Source of the DNA: Streptococcus mitis
GTDB lineage: Bacteria; Bacillota; Bacilli; Lactobacillales; Streptococcaceae
Direction of reading: 5' to 3'
Assembly: GCF_946190275.1 (NCBI RefSeq)
Contig: NZ_CAMHZQ010000006.1
Coordinates: 28,195-92,194 of the forward strand
DNA: 64,000 nucleotides
In this document: positions 55,533 to 63,802 of the stretch, one piece after another
Layout of the letters: each line of letters starts with the position of its first letter
How positions within the stretch are numbered: position 1 is the stretch's first letter
Notes under the pieces: generated by a model
The model's input: the letters and a program-made list of their open reading frames with translations, nothing else
Database searches by the model: none
What the model was told of the DNA's origin: nothing
Made by a program: the position numbers and the translations under genes

Positions 55533-56225
55533 ATGTCAATCATTGAAATGAGAGATGTCGTCAAAAAATACGACAACGGAACGACTGCCCTACGCGGTGT
55601 TTCGGTCAGCGTTCAACCGGGAGAATTTGCTTACATTGTAGGACCTTCGGGAGCAGGGAAGTCAACCTTCATACGTTCTCTATATCGTGAAGTAAAAATC
55701 GATAAAGGAAGCCTATCAGTTGCTGGCTTTAATCTGGTTAAGATCAAAAAGAAAGACGTCCCGCTTCTACGTCGTAGTGTTGGGGTTGTCTTCCAAGATT
55801 ATAAACTCTTGCCAAAGAAAACTGTCTATGAAAATATTGCTTACGCTATGGAAGTAATCGGGGAAAATCGCCGTAATATCAAAAAACGTGTGATGGAAGT
55901 TTTAGACTTGGTTGGGTTGAAGCACAAGGTTCGTTCTTTCCCAAATGAGCTCTCAGGTGGAGAGCAACAGCGGATTGCGATTGCACGTGCCATTGTAAAT
56001 AATCCCAAAGTATTGATAGCCGATGAACCAACAGGAAACCTGGACCCGGATAATTCATGGGAAATTATGAATCTCTTGGAACGGATTAACCTACAAGGGA
56101 CAACTATTTTGATGGCGACTCATAATAGCCAGATTGTAAATACCTTGCGCCACCGTGTCATTGCCATTGAAAATGGGCGTGTCGTTCGTGACGAATCAAA
56201 AGGAGAGTATGGATACGATGATTAG
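55533..56225 (+). CDS. ftsE: Cell division ABC ATPase FtsE
   Basis: ATPase of 230 residues with Walker A GPSGAGKST (37-45), signature LSGGEQQR and Walker B VLIADEPTGNLDP. With FtsX it activates the peptidoglycan hydrolase PcsB at the septum in pneumococcus. The ATG at 55533 follows AAAGGAAC; the longer reading overlaps prfB. It overlaps ftsX by eight bases. Confidence 0.96.
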   Translation: MSIIEMRDVVKKYDNGTTALRGVSVSVQPGEFAYIVGPSGAGKSTFIRSLYREVKIDKGSLSVAGFNLVKIKKKDVPLLRRSVGVVFQDYKLLPKKTVYENIAYAMEVIGENRRNIKKRVMEVLDLVGLKHKVRSFPNELSGGEQQRIAIARAIVNNPKVLIADEPTGNLDPDNSWEIMNLLERINLQGTTILMATHNSQIVNTLRHRVIAIENGRVVRDESKGEYGYDD

Positions 56226-57144
56226 TAGATTTTTTCGCCATTTATTTGAATCACTAAAAAGTTTGAAACGAAATGGTTGGATGACAGTGGCTGCTGTCAG
56301 CTCAGTCATGATTACTTTGACCTTGGTTGCCATATTTGCTTCTGTTATTTTCAATACAGCGAAACTAGCTACAGATATTGAAAATAATGTTCGAGTAATG
56401 GTTTATATTCGCAAGGATGTAGCTGATAATAGCGAGACCATTGAAAAAGAAGGTCAAACTGTTACAAATAATGACTACCACAAGGTATACAATGCTTTGA
56501 AGGGGATGTCTACTGTTAAGAGTGTTACTTTTTCAAGTAAAGAAGAACAATATGAAAAATTAACCGAGACAATGGGTGATAACTGGAAAATCTTTGAAGG
56601 GGATGCCAATCCTCTCTATGATGCCTATATCGTTGATACAAATACGCCAAGTGATGTAAAAACTGTAGCCGAGGATGCTAAAAAAATTGAAGGTGTATCA
56701 GAAGTTCAAGATGGTGGTGCCAATACAGAACGCCTATTCCAACTAGCATCATTTATCCGTGTTTGGGGATTAGTTATTGCAGGACTTTTGATTTTCATTG
56801 CAGTTTTCTTGATTTCAAATACCATTCGTATTACCATTATTTCTCGCAGTCGCGAAATTCAAATCATGCGCTTGGTTGGTGCTAAGAACAGTTATATCCG
56901 TGGACCTTTCTTACTTGAAGGTGCCTTCATTGGTTTGCTTGGAGCAACTGCGCCATCAGTGTTGGTCTTTATTGTTTATCGAATGGTTTACCAATCTGTC
57001 AATAAGTCGTTGGTCGGACAAAATCTGTCTATGATCGCTCCAGAGGTATTTACTCCTCTGATGATTGCCCTATTATTTGTGATTGGAATTTTCATCGGTT
57101 CACTGGGATCAGGAATTTCCATGCGCCGATTCTTGAAGATTTAG
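56218..57144 (+). CDS. ftsX: Cell division protein FtsX
   Basis: Membrane protein of 308 residues with four segments (about 20-45, 175-200, 225-250 and 275-300) and a large first extracellular loop (about 50-170), which in pneumococcus binds PcsB. The start MISRFFRHLFESLKS is used, giving the usual length; an in-frame ATG at 56209 would add three residues (MDT) and lies closer to the AAAGGAG. The gene start is inside the ftsE end, so the two are coupled. Confidence 0.95.
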   Translation: MISRFFRHLFESLKSLKRNGWMTVAAVSSVMITLTLVAIFASVIFNTAKLATDIENNVRVMVYIRKDVADNSETIEKEGQTVTNNDYHKVYNALKGMSTVKSVTFSSKEEQYEKLTETMGDNWKIFEGDANPLYDAYIVDTNTPSDVKTVAEDAKKIEGVSEVQDGGANTERLFQLASFIRVWGLVIAGLLIFIAVFLISNTIRITIISRSREIQIMRLVGAKNSYIRGPFLLEGAFIGLLGATAPSVLVFIVYRMVYQSVNKSLVGQNLSMIAPEVFTPLMIALLFVIGIFIGSLGSGISMRRFLKI

Positions 57145-57165
57145 GTAAACTAGCTACTTTTATGA

Positions 57166-57189
57166 GGAGATTAAATGATCTCCTTTTTT
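57166..57189 (+). terminator. ftsEX terminator
   Basis: GGAGAT / ATCTCC with a six-base loop and TTTTTT. Confidence 0.85.
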
Positions 57190-57235
57190 GCTACAAAAAT
57201 TTTAGAAAAAAGTGTAATTTTTTTTTGTAAAAGCC

Positions 57236-57303
57236 TTTACAAAAAAAATTAAAGTGGTATAATTAAATCATAAAAGGTGCAAACGTTTTCGTAAAACGTT
57301 TGC
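57236..57303 (+). promoter_or_regulatory. PTS gene promoter and downstream 25-bp palindromic operator
   Basis: TTTACA (57236-57241), 16 bp, TGG-extended TATAAT (57258-57263). From 57279 to 57303 lie two arms, GCAAACGTTTT and its exact complement AAAACGTTTGC, separated by CGT. Each arm looks like a cre/LacI-type site (CAAACGTTTT). The palindrome covers about +9 to +33, so a bound repressor would act as a roadblock; as RNA it would form a perfect 11-bp hairpin just before the RBS. Confidence 0.75.
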
Positions 57304-57328
57304 CTAAATAAAAATAAAGGAGATTTGA

Positions 57329-59509
57329 ATGATGAAAGATACATTCAAAAATATCTTGTCTTTCGAATTTTGGCAAAAATTCGGTAAGGCTTTGATGGTA
57401 GTTATCGCGGTTATGCCGGCTGCCGGTTTGATGATTTCAATCGGTAAGTCTATCGTGATGATTAACCCAACCTTTGCACCACTCGTTATTACTGGTGGTG
57501 TACTAGAGCAAATCGGTTGGGGAGTTATCGTTAACCTTCATATCTTGTTCGCCCTCGCTATTGGAGGAAGCTGGGCTAAAGAACGTGCTGGTGGTGCTTT
57601 CGCCGCTGGTCTTGCCTTCATCTTGATTAACCGTATCACTGGTACAATCTTTGGTGTATCAGGCGATATGTTGAAAAATCCAGATGCTATGGTAACTACT
57701 CTCTTCGGTGGTTCAATCAAAGTTGCTGATTACTTTATCAGTGTTCTTGAAGCTCCAGCACTTAACATGGGTGTATTCGTAGGGATTATTTCTGGTTTTA
57801 TTGGAGCAACTGCTTACAATAAATACTATAACTTCCGTAAGCTTCCTGATGCACTTTCATTCTTTAACGGAAAACGTTTTGTACCATTTGTAGTTATTCT
57901 TCGTTCAGTAATTGCTGCAATTGTACTTGCTGCTTTCTGGCCAGTAGTTCAAACAGGTATCAATAGCTTTGGTATTTGGATTGCCAACTCACAAGAAACT
58001 GCTCCAATCCTTGCACCATTCTTGTATGGTACATTGGAACGTTTGCTCTTGCCATTTGGTCTTCACCACATGTTGACTATCCCAATGAACTACACTGCTC
58101 TTGGTGGTACTTATGATGTCTTAACTGGTGCAGCTAAAGGTAGTCAAGTATTCGGTCAAGACCCACTATGGCTTGCGTGGGTAACAGACCTTGTAAACCT
58201 TAAAGGTACTGATGCTAGTCAATACCAACACTTGTTAGATACAGTACATCCAGCTCGTTTCAAAGTTGGACAAATGATCGGTTCATTCGGTATCTTGATG
58301 GGTGTCATCGTTGCTATCTACCGTAATGTTGATGCTGACAAGAAACATAAATACAAAGGTATGATGATTGCAACAGCTCTTGCAACATTCTTGACAGGGG
58401 TTACTGAACCAATCGAATACATGTTCATGTTCATCGCAACACCTATGTATCTTGTTTACTCACTTGTTCAAGGTGCTGCCTTCGCTATGGCTGACGTTGT
58501 AAACCTACGTATGCACTCATTCGGTTCAATCGAGTTCTTGACTCGTACACCTATTGCAATCAGTGCTGGTATCGGTATGGATATCGTTAACTTCGTTTGG
58601 GTAACTGTTCTCTTTGCTGTAATCATGTACTTTATTGCAAACTTCATGATTCAAAAATTCAACTACGCAACTCCAGGGCGTAACGGAAACTACGAAACTG
58701 CTGAAGGTTCAGAAGAATCTAGCAGCGAAGTGAAAGTTGCAGCAGGTTCTCAAGCTGTAAACATTATTAACCTTCTTGGTGGACGTGCAAACATCGTTGA
58801 TGTTGACGCATGTATGACTCGTCTTCGTGTAACTGTTAAAGATGCAGATAAAGTAGGAAATGCAGAGCAATGGAAAGCAGAAGGAGCTATGGGTCTTGTC
58901 ATGAAAGGACAAGGGGTTCAAGCTATCTACGGACCAAAAGCTGACGTGTTGAAATCTGATATCCAAGATATCCTTGATTCAGGCGAAATCATTCCTGAAA
59001 CTCTTCCAAGCCAAATGACTGAAGCACAACAAAACACTGTTCACTTCAAAGGTCTTACTGAGGAGGTTTACTCAGTAGCAGACGGTCAAGTTGTTGCTTT
59101 GGAACAAGTAAAAGATCCAGTATTTGCTCAAAAAATGATGGGTGATGGATTTGCAGTAGAACCTGCAAATGGAAACATTGTATCTCCAGTTTCAGGTACT
59201 GTATCAAGCATCTTCCCAACAAAACATGCTCTTGGTATTGTGACTGAAGCAGGTCTTGAAGTATTGGTTCACATTGGTTTGGACACAGTAAGTCTTGAAG
59301 GTAAACCATTTACAGTTCATGTTGCTGAAGGACAAAAAGTTGCAGCAGGTGATCTCCTTGTCACAGCTGACTTGGATGCTATCCGTGCAGCAGGACGTGA
59401 AACTTCAACAGTAGTTGTCTTCACAAATGGTGATGCAATTAAATCAGTTAAATTAGAAAAAACAGGTTCTCTTGCAGCTAAAACAGCAGTTGCAAAAGTA
59501 GAATTGTGA
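57329..59509 (+). CDS. ptsG: PTS system glucose-type EIICBA component
   Basis: Sugar-transporting PTS permease of 726 residues with fused domains in the order IIC (about 10-440, membrane), IIB (about 465-550, phosphorylated Cys495 in VDACMTRLRV) and IIA (about 580-715, phosphorylated His648 in VLVHIGLDTV). The IIC start FGKALMVVIAVMPAAGLM is typical of the glucose/GlcNAc family. Glucose is the likeliest substrate, but glucosamine or maltose relatives are hard to separate by eye. Highly expressed codon use. Confidence 0.92.
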   Translation: MMKDTFKNILSFEFWQKFGKALMVVIAVMPAAGLMISIGKSIVMINPTFAPLVITGGVLEQIGWGVIVNLHILFALAIGGSWAKERAGGAFAAGLAFILINRITGTIFGVSGDMLKNPDAMVTTLFGGSIKVADYFISVLEAPALNMGVFVGIISGFIGATAYNKYYNFRKLPDALSFFNGKRFVPFVVILRSVIAAIVLAAFWPVVQTGINSFGIWIANSQETAPILAPFLYGTLERLLLPFGLHHMLTIPMNYTALGGTYDVLTGAAKGSQVFGQDPLWLAWVTDLVNLKGTDASQYQHLLDTVHPARFKVGQMIGSFGILMGVIVAIYRNVDADKKHKYKGMMIATALATFLTGVTEPIEYMFMFIATPMYLVYSLVQGAAFAMADVVNLRMHSFGSIEFLTRTPIAISAGIGMDIVNFVWVTVLFAVIMYFIANFMIQKFNYATPGRNGNYETAEGSEESSSEVKVAAGSQAVNIINLLGGRANIVDVDACMTRLRVTVKDADKVGNAEQWKAEGAMGLVMKGQGVQAIYGPKADVLKSDIQDILDSGEIIPETLPSQMTEAQQNTVHFKGLTEEVYSVADGQVVALEQVKDPVFAQKMMGDGFAVEPANGNIVSPVSGTVSSIFPTKHALGIVTEAGLEVLVHIGLDTVSLEGKPFTVHVAEGQKVAAGDLLVTADLDAIRAAGRETSTVVVFTNGDAIKSVKLEKTGSLAAKTAVAKVEL

Positions 59510-59516
59510 TATACTT

Positions 59517-59550
59517 GAGGTTGGAAGCTGTATTCCAACCTCTTACTTTT
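59517..59550 (+). terminator. Terminator of the PTS gene
   Basis: GAGGTTGGAA / TTCCAACCTC hairpin followed by TTACTTTT, eight bases after the stop. Confidence 0.75.
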
Positions 59551-59561
59551 GGGAGAAAAGA

Positions 59562-60377
59562 ATGAAATTTTTAACACTCAATACTCATAGTTGGATGGAA
59601 AAAGAAGCTGAGGAAAAATTCCAGATTTTGCTTGAGGATATTCTTGAAAAAGACTATGATTTGATTTGTTTCCAAGAAATCAATCAGGAGCTCACTTCGC
59701 CAGTGGTGGAGGTTAATGATCTCTATCAACCTTTGCCAGCAGCTGAGCCTATTCACCAAGATCACTATGTTAGACTCTTGGTTGAAAAGTTGTCTGAGCA
59801 AGGGAAAAATTACTACTGGACTTGGGCCTATAACCATATCGGTTATGATCGCTATCACGAAGGTGTGGCTATCTTGTCTAAAACACCTATTGAAGCCAGA
59901 GAAATTTTAGTTTCAGATGTGGATGATCCAACAGACTATCATACTCGTCGTGTTGCCTTGGCTGAAACTGTAGTTGATGGTAAGGAACTTGCAGTTGCAA
60001 GTGTCCACCTTTCTTGGTGGGATAAAGGTTTCCAAGAAGAATGGGCACGATTTGAGGCTGTCTTGAAAGAATTGAACAAGCCGCTTTTGCTAGCTGGAGA
60101 TTTCAACAATCCAGCAGGTCAGGAAGGCTACCAAGCTATTTTAGCTAGTCTATTGGGCTTACAAGACGCATTTGAAGTTGCTCAAGAGAAAAGCGGTAGC
60201 TATACCGTTCCACCAGAAATTGATGGCTGGAAAGGAAATACTGAACCCCTTCGAATCGATTATGTCTTTACTACCAAAGAGTTAGCGGTGGAAAATTTAC
60301 ATGTCGTATTTGATGGCAACAATAGCCCGCAAGTTAGTGATCACTATGGCTTGAATGCTCTTTTAAACTGGAAATAA
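59562..60377 (+). CDS. Endonuclease/exonuclease/phosphatase (EEP) family hydrolase
   Basis: Protein of 271 residues with the EEP metal sites: LNTHSW at the start, CFQEINQE (metal-binding Glu), ASVHLSWW, LAGDFNNPAG, RIDYVFT and SDHYGLN. No signal peptide, so probably cytosolic. Related streptococcal proteins are annotated as sphingomyelinase-like or exonuclease-like, but substrate cannot be assigned. It starts 52 bp after the PTS gene and may be read with it past the weak terminator. Confidence 0.88.
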   Translation: MKFLTLNTHSWMEKEAEEKFQILLEDILEKDYDLICFQEINQELTSPVVEVNDLYQPLPAAEPIHQDHYVRLLVEKLSEQGKNYYWTWAYNHIGYDRYHEGVAILSKTPIEAREILVSDVDDPTDYHTRRVALAETVVDGKELAVASVHLSWWDKGFQEEWARFEAVLKELNKPLLLAGDFNNPAGQEGYQAILASLLGLQDAFEVAQEKSGSYTVPPEIDGWKGNTEPLRIDYVFTTKELAVENLHVVFDGNNSPQVSDHYGLNALLNWK

Positions 60378-60448
60378 AGATTGAAAAGAGGTTGGAATCA
60401 TGAAGTTCCAGCCTTTTTCTGATTAGAAAAGCTACTGGAAATAGCCTA

Positions 60449-60599
60449 ATACTCTTCGAAAATCAAATTCAAACCGTGTCAGCTTCACCTTGCCGTATAG
60501 ATGTTACTGACTTCGTCAGTTCTATCTGCAACCTCAAAACAGTGTTTTGAGCAACCTGCGGCTAGCTTTCTAGTTTGCTCTTTAATTTTCATTGAGTAT
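60449..60599 (+). repeat. BOX element, long form (151 bp)
   Basis: ATACTCTTCGAAAATC to TTCATTGAGTAT with boxA, middle boxB (GACTTCGTCAGTTC hairpin region) and boxC. Same structural type as the copy at 6148 but opposite orientation. Confidence 0.9.
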
Positions 60600-60665
60600 G
60601 AAAAGAGGTTGGAACTATAAAATTCCAGCCTTTTTCTTATTAGAGAAGCTACTGGAAATAGCCTA

Positions 60666-60770
60666 ATACTCTTCGAAAATCAAATTCAAACCGTGTCAGC
60701 TTCACCTTGCCGTACTCAAGTACAGCCTGCGGTTAGCTTCCTAGTTTGCTCTTTGATTTTCATTGAGTAT
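60666..60770 (+). repeat. BOX element (105 bp)
   Basis: ATACTCTTCGAAAATC to TTCATTGAGTAT, with the TTGCCGTACTCAAGTACAG junction of the short form. It is the second BOX of the tandem duplication. Confidence 0.9.
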
Positions 60771-60803
60771 AAATAAGTGAGGCTACTGAAATGGAATAAA
60801 ATA

Positions 60804-60812
60804 TGGTATAAT
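60804..60812 (+). promoter_or_regulatory. Helicase gene extended -10 promoter
   Basis: TGGTATAAT, 28 bp before the ATG; RBS GAGGAT at 60832-60837. Confidence 0.65.
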
Positions 60813-60840
60813 TGATAAGATAGATAGAATCGAGGATATT

Positions 60841-62184
60841 ATGTCATTTACGAAATTTCAATTTAAAAACTATATTAGAGAAGCCTTGGAGGAGTTGAAA
60901 TTTACAACTCCAACAGAGGTACAAGATAAGTTGATTCCCATTGTCTTGGCAGGCCGAGATTTGGTTGGAGAATCAAAAACAGGTTCAGGTAAGACTCACA
61001 CTTTCTTGTTACCGATTTTCCAGCAATTAGATGAAGCTAGCGATAGTGTACAAGCAGTGATTACTGCACCGAGCCGTGAATTAGCTACTCAAATTTACCA
61101 AGCAGCACGTCAGATTGCTACTCACTCAGAAGTAGAAGTTCGTGTGGTTAATTATGTGGGAGGGACAGATAAGGCTCGCCAGATTGAGAAATTGTCAAGC
61201 AACCAGCCTCATATTGTTATCGGAACGCCTGGCCGTATTTATGACTTAGTTAAGTCTGGTGACCTAGCTATTCACAAGGCTAAGACCTTTGTGGTCGATG
61301 AGGCAGATATGACCTTGGATATGGGATTCTTGGAAACTGTTGATAAGATTGCTGGAAGTCTTCCAAAAGACCTGCAATTCATGGTCTTCTCAGCGACTAT
61401 TCCACAAAAACTGCAACCATTCTTGAAAAAATACTTATCAAATCCAGTTATGGAGAAAATCAAGACCAAAACGGTCATTTCTGATACCATTGATAATTGG
61501 TTGATTTCTACTAAGGGACGTGACAAGAATGCTCAAATTTACCAGTTAACTCAGTTGATGCAACCGTATTTGGCAATGATTTTTGTTAACACCAAAACGC
61601 GTGCTGATGAGTTACATGCCTACTTGACTGCTCAAGGCTTGAAGGTGGCAAAAATCCATGGAGATATTGCCCCTCGTGAGCGTAAACGTATCATGAATCA
61701 GGTGAAAAATCTGGATTTTGAGTACATTGTCGCAACAGACTTGGCAGCGCGTGGGATTGACATTGAAGGTGTCAGCCATGTCATCAATGATGCCATTCCG
61801 CAAGACTTATCCTTCTTCGTGCACCGTGTTGGTCGTACCGGACGCAATGGCCTACCAGGTACAGCTATTACTCTTTATCAGCCAAGCGATGATTCGGATA
61901 TCCGTGAGTTGGAGAAATTGGGAATCAAGTTTACTCCTAAGATGGTCAAAGACGGGGAATTTCAAGATACCTATGACCGTGATCGTCGTGCAAACCGTGA
62001 GAAAAAACAAGATAAGCTCGATATCGAAATGATTGGTTTGGTTAAAAAGAAAAAGAAAAAAGTCAAACCAGGTTATAAGAAGAAAATTCAATGGGCGGTT
62101 GATGAAAAGCGCCGCAAAACCAAGCGCGCCGAAAATCGTGCTCGCGGTCGTGCAGAGCGTAAAGCAAAACGCCAAACATTTTAA
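60841..62184 (+). CDS. DEAD-box ATP-dependent RNA helicase
   Basis: RNA helicase of 447 residues. Motifs in order: Q motif (FTTPTEVQDKLIP), motif I SKTGSGKT, Ia PSRELA, Ib GTPGR, II VDEADM, III SAT, IV IFVNT, V ATDLAARGID, VI HRVGRTGR. A basic C-terminal tail rich in Lys and Arg (from about 395: KKKKKKVKPGYKKK, ending RAERKAKRQTF) probably binds RNA. Similar to the CshB-type helicases of Gram-positive bacteria, which act in cold growth and ribosome assembly. Confidence 0.95.
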   Translation: MSFTKFQFKNYIREALEELKFTTPTEVQDKLIPIVLAGRDLVGESKTGSGKTHTFLLPIFQQLDEASDSVQAVITAPSRELATQIYQAARQIATHSEVEVRVVNYVGGTDKARQIEKLSSNQPHIVIGTPGRIYDLVKSGDLAIHKAKTFVVDEADMTLDMGFLETVDKIAGSLPKDLQFMVFSATIPQKLQPFLKKYLSNPVMEKIKTKTVISDTIDNWLISTKGRDKNAQIYQLTQLMQPYLAMIFVNTKTRADELHAYLTAQGLKVAKIHGDIAPRERKRIMNQVKNLDFEYIVATDLAARGIDIEGVSHVINDAIPQDLSFFVHRVGRTGRNGLPGTAITLYQPSDDSDIRELEKLGIKFTPKMVKDGEFQDTYDRDRRANREKKQDKLDIEMIGLVKKKKKKVKPGYKKKIQWAVDEKRRKTKRAENRARGRAERKAKRQTF

Positions 62185-62192
62185 TAGTAATT

Positions 62193-62220
62193 GTTGGAGT
62201 ACTGAGCTCCAACTTTTTTT
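62193..62220 (+). terminator. Helicase gene terminator
   Basis: GTTGGAG / CTCCAAC hairpin with T7. Confidence 0.85.
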
Positions 62221-62289
62221 AATTAATTTATAAGAACGAAATATCTACATTGAAACACTACATTATAGACTGCAAATTGTGCCTAAAAA

Positions 62290-62298
62290 TGGTATAAT
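62290..62298 (+). promoter_or_regulatory. metK extended -10 promoter
   Basis: TGGTATAAT; transcription should begin near 62305, immediately before the riboswitch. -35 region is poor. Confidence 0.65.
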
Positions 62299-62302
62299 GA
62301 AA

Positions 62303-62563
62303 GAGTTATATAGTCCCGATAAGATGGTAGGTATTTATCACTAAGAGTTTTCCTATCAGTACTTTGTAACTCGCAAAGAATGACGGCTCCAAAGTAGTCG
62401 CTCGTCATTCTACGGTTGCCGCTATAACGCGGTCACCCTATGCGCCTTACTAGCTTCAGAAATAAAAAAGTATCGTTTTTATTTCTTTCGCGTCGTAACT
62501 CTTAGAAAATGAAAATACCTATCAGTACTTTGTAACTCTATAACACTATTTTTAAGGGGGGAC
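62303..62563 (+). promoter_or_regulatory. SMK-box (SAM-III) riboswitch of metK, split by a structured insert
   Basis: GTCCC (62313-62317) can pair with GGGAC (62559-62563), which overlaps the metK Shine-Dalgarno AAGGGGGG; GTTATA (62305-62310) pairs with TATAAC (62539-62544); and GGTAGGTATTT (62326-62336) pairs with AAATACCTATC (62513-62523). CTTTGTAAC (62528-62536) is the conserved 3' ligand strand. This fits the SMK box of lactic acid bacteria, in which SAM binding hides the SD. Unusually, about 175 nt with its own hairpins separates the two strands of the GGTAGG helix. A 21-nt segment ending CTTTGTAACTC occurs twice exactly (62352-62372 and 62518-62538). Confidence 0.8.
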
Positions 62564-62569
62564 ATTTTT

Positions 62570-63760
62570 ATGTCAGAACGTAAATTATTCACGTCTGAAT
62601 CTGTATCTGAGGGGCATCCAGATAAGATTGCAGACCAAATTTCAGATGCGATTTTGGATGCTATTTTAGCCAAGGATCCAGAGGCGCACGTTGCTGCAGA
62701 GACAGCTGTATATACTGGTTCCGTCCACGTTTTTGGTGAAATTTCTACAAATGCCTATGTAGATATTAACCGTGTGGTTCGTGATACCATTGCAGAGATT
62801 GGCTATACCAATACCGAGTATGGATTTTCTGCTGAGACGGTGGGAGTCCATCCGTCACTTGTTGAGCAGTCACCGGATATCGCCCAAGGTGTTAATGAAG
62901 CCTTGGAGGTCCGTGGAAATGCTGATCAAGACCCACTTGACTTGATTGGTGCTGGTGACCAAGGTCTCATGTTTGGATTTGCAGTGGATGAAACAGAAGA
63001 GCTCATGCCATTGCCAATCTCACTCAGTCATAAATTGGTTCGTCGTCTGGCAGAACTTCGTAAGACTGGTGAAATAAGATATCTTCGCCCAGATGCTAAA
63101 TCACAAGTTACGGTTGAGTACGATGAAAATGACCGTCCAGTACGTGTGGACACAGTTGTTATTTCAACTCAGCACGATCCAGAAGTCAGCAACGAACAAA
63201 TTCACAATGATGTCATTAACAAGGTTATCAAAGAGGTTATTCCAGCCTCTTACTTGGATGAGCAAACAAAATTCTTCATTAATCCGACTGGTCGCTTTGT
63301 AATCGGTGGACCTCAAGGAGACTCAGGTTTGACTGGTCGTAAGATTATCGTAGATACTTATGGTGGCTACTCTCGTCATGGTGGTGGTGCCTTCTCTGGT
63401 AAGGATGCGACTAAGGTGGACCGTTCTGCGTCATATGCAGCTCGCTATATTGCCAAAAATATCGTTGCAGCAGGTCTTGCTAAGAAAGCAGAAGTGCAAT
63501 TGGCTTATGCTATCGGTGTTGCCCAGCCTGTTTCTGTTCGTATCGATACCTTTGGTACAGGAATAGTAGCTGAAAGCAAGCTTGAAAAAGCAGCCCGTCA
63601 AATCTTTGACCTTCGCCCTGCAGGAATTATCCAAATGCTGGACCTCAAGCGTCCAATTTACCGTCAAACAGCGGCTTATGGACACATGGGACGTACAGAT
63701 ATTGACCTTCCATGGGAACGTTTGGACAAGGTAGATGCTTTGAAAGAAGCAGTCAAATAA
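62570..63760 (+). CDS. metK: S-adenosylmethionine synthetase
   Basis: Cytosolic enzyme of 396 residues making SAM from methionine and ATP. Motifs: [19 protein letters not shown] (ATP and Met site), [12 protein letters not shown] and the P-loop-like [23 protein letters not shown] block (SASYAARY here). Normal length. Expression is expected to be repressed by SAM through the upstream riboswitch. An insertion-sequence end lies eight bases after the stop. Confidence 0.97.
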   Translation: MSERKLFTSESVSEGHPDKIADQISDAILDAILAKDPEAHVAAETAVYTGSVHVFGEISTNAYVDINRVVRDTIAEIGYTNTEYGFSAETVGVHPSLVEQSPDIAQGVNEALEVRGNADQDPLDLIGAGDQGLMFGFAVDETEELMPLPISLSHKLVRRLAELRKTGEIRYLRPDAKSQVTVEYDENDRPVRVDTVVISTQHDPEVSNEQIHNDVINKVIKEVIPASYLDEQTKFFINPTGRFVIGGPQGDSGLTGRKIIVDTYGGYSRHGGGAFSGKDATKVDRSASYAARYIAKNIVAAGLAKKAEVQLAYAIGVAQPVSVRIDTFGTGIVAESKLEKAARQIFDLRPAGIIQMLDLKRPIYRQTAAYGHMGRTDIDLPWERLDKVDALKEAVK

Positions 63761-63768
63761 AATCTAAA

Positions 63769-63795
63769 GGCTCTTTGTCAACTGTAGTGGGTTGA
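63769..63795. mobile_element. Terminal inverted repeat of an ISL3-family insertion sequence
   Basis: GGCTCTTTGTCAACTGTAGT and the following GGGTTG look like the right end of pneumococcal IS1167/ISL3-type elements. It starts nine bases after the metK stop. The other end, and thus the target duplication, is outside the window. Confidence 0.7.
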
Positions 63796-63802
63796 TGAAA
63801 AG

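Larger units (their letters stand above)
60383..60816 (+). repeat. Tandem duplication of a terminator-BOX unit (about 217 bp)
   Basis: Unit 1 (60383-60599) and unit 2 (60600 to about 60770) both start GAAAAGAGGTTGGAA, contain a terminator hairpin (60390-60420 and 60607-60636: GGTTGGAA / TTCCAGCC plus T5) and the shared stretch GAAGCTACTGGAAATAGCC (AAAAGCT... in unit 1), then a BOX. Unit 2 is shorter because its BOX lacks the middle boxB. No gene lies in the 463-bp gap 60378-60840; after the repeat there is only the helicase promoter. Confidence 0.8.

Noticed and set aside
61852..62175. Reverse-strand open frame of about 107 codons inside the helicase gene
   Set aside because: It has no RBS or promoter, its composition mirrors the Lys/Arg-rich tail, and it lies opposite a clearly real gene.
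62303..62569. T-box or S-box (SAM-I) in the metK leader
   Set aside because: No specifier/T-box sequence, no SAM-I kink-turn or terminator; the SD pairing with GTCCC fits the SMK type.
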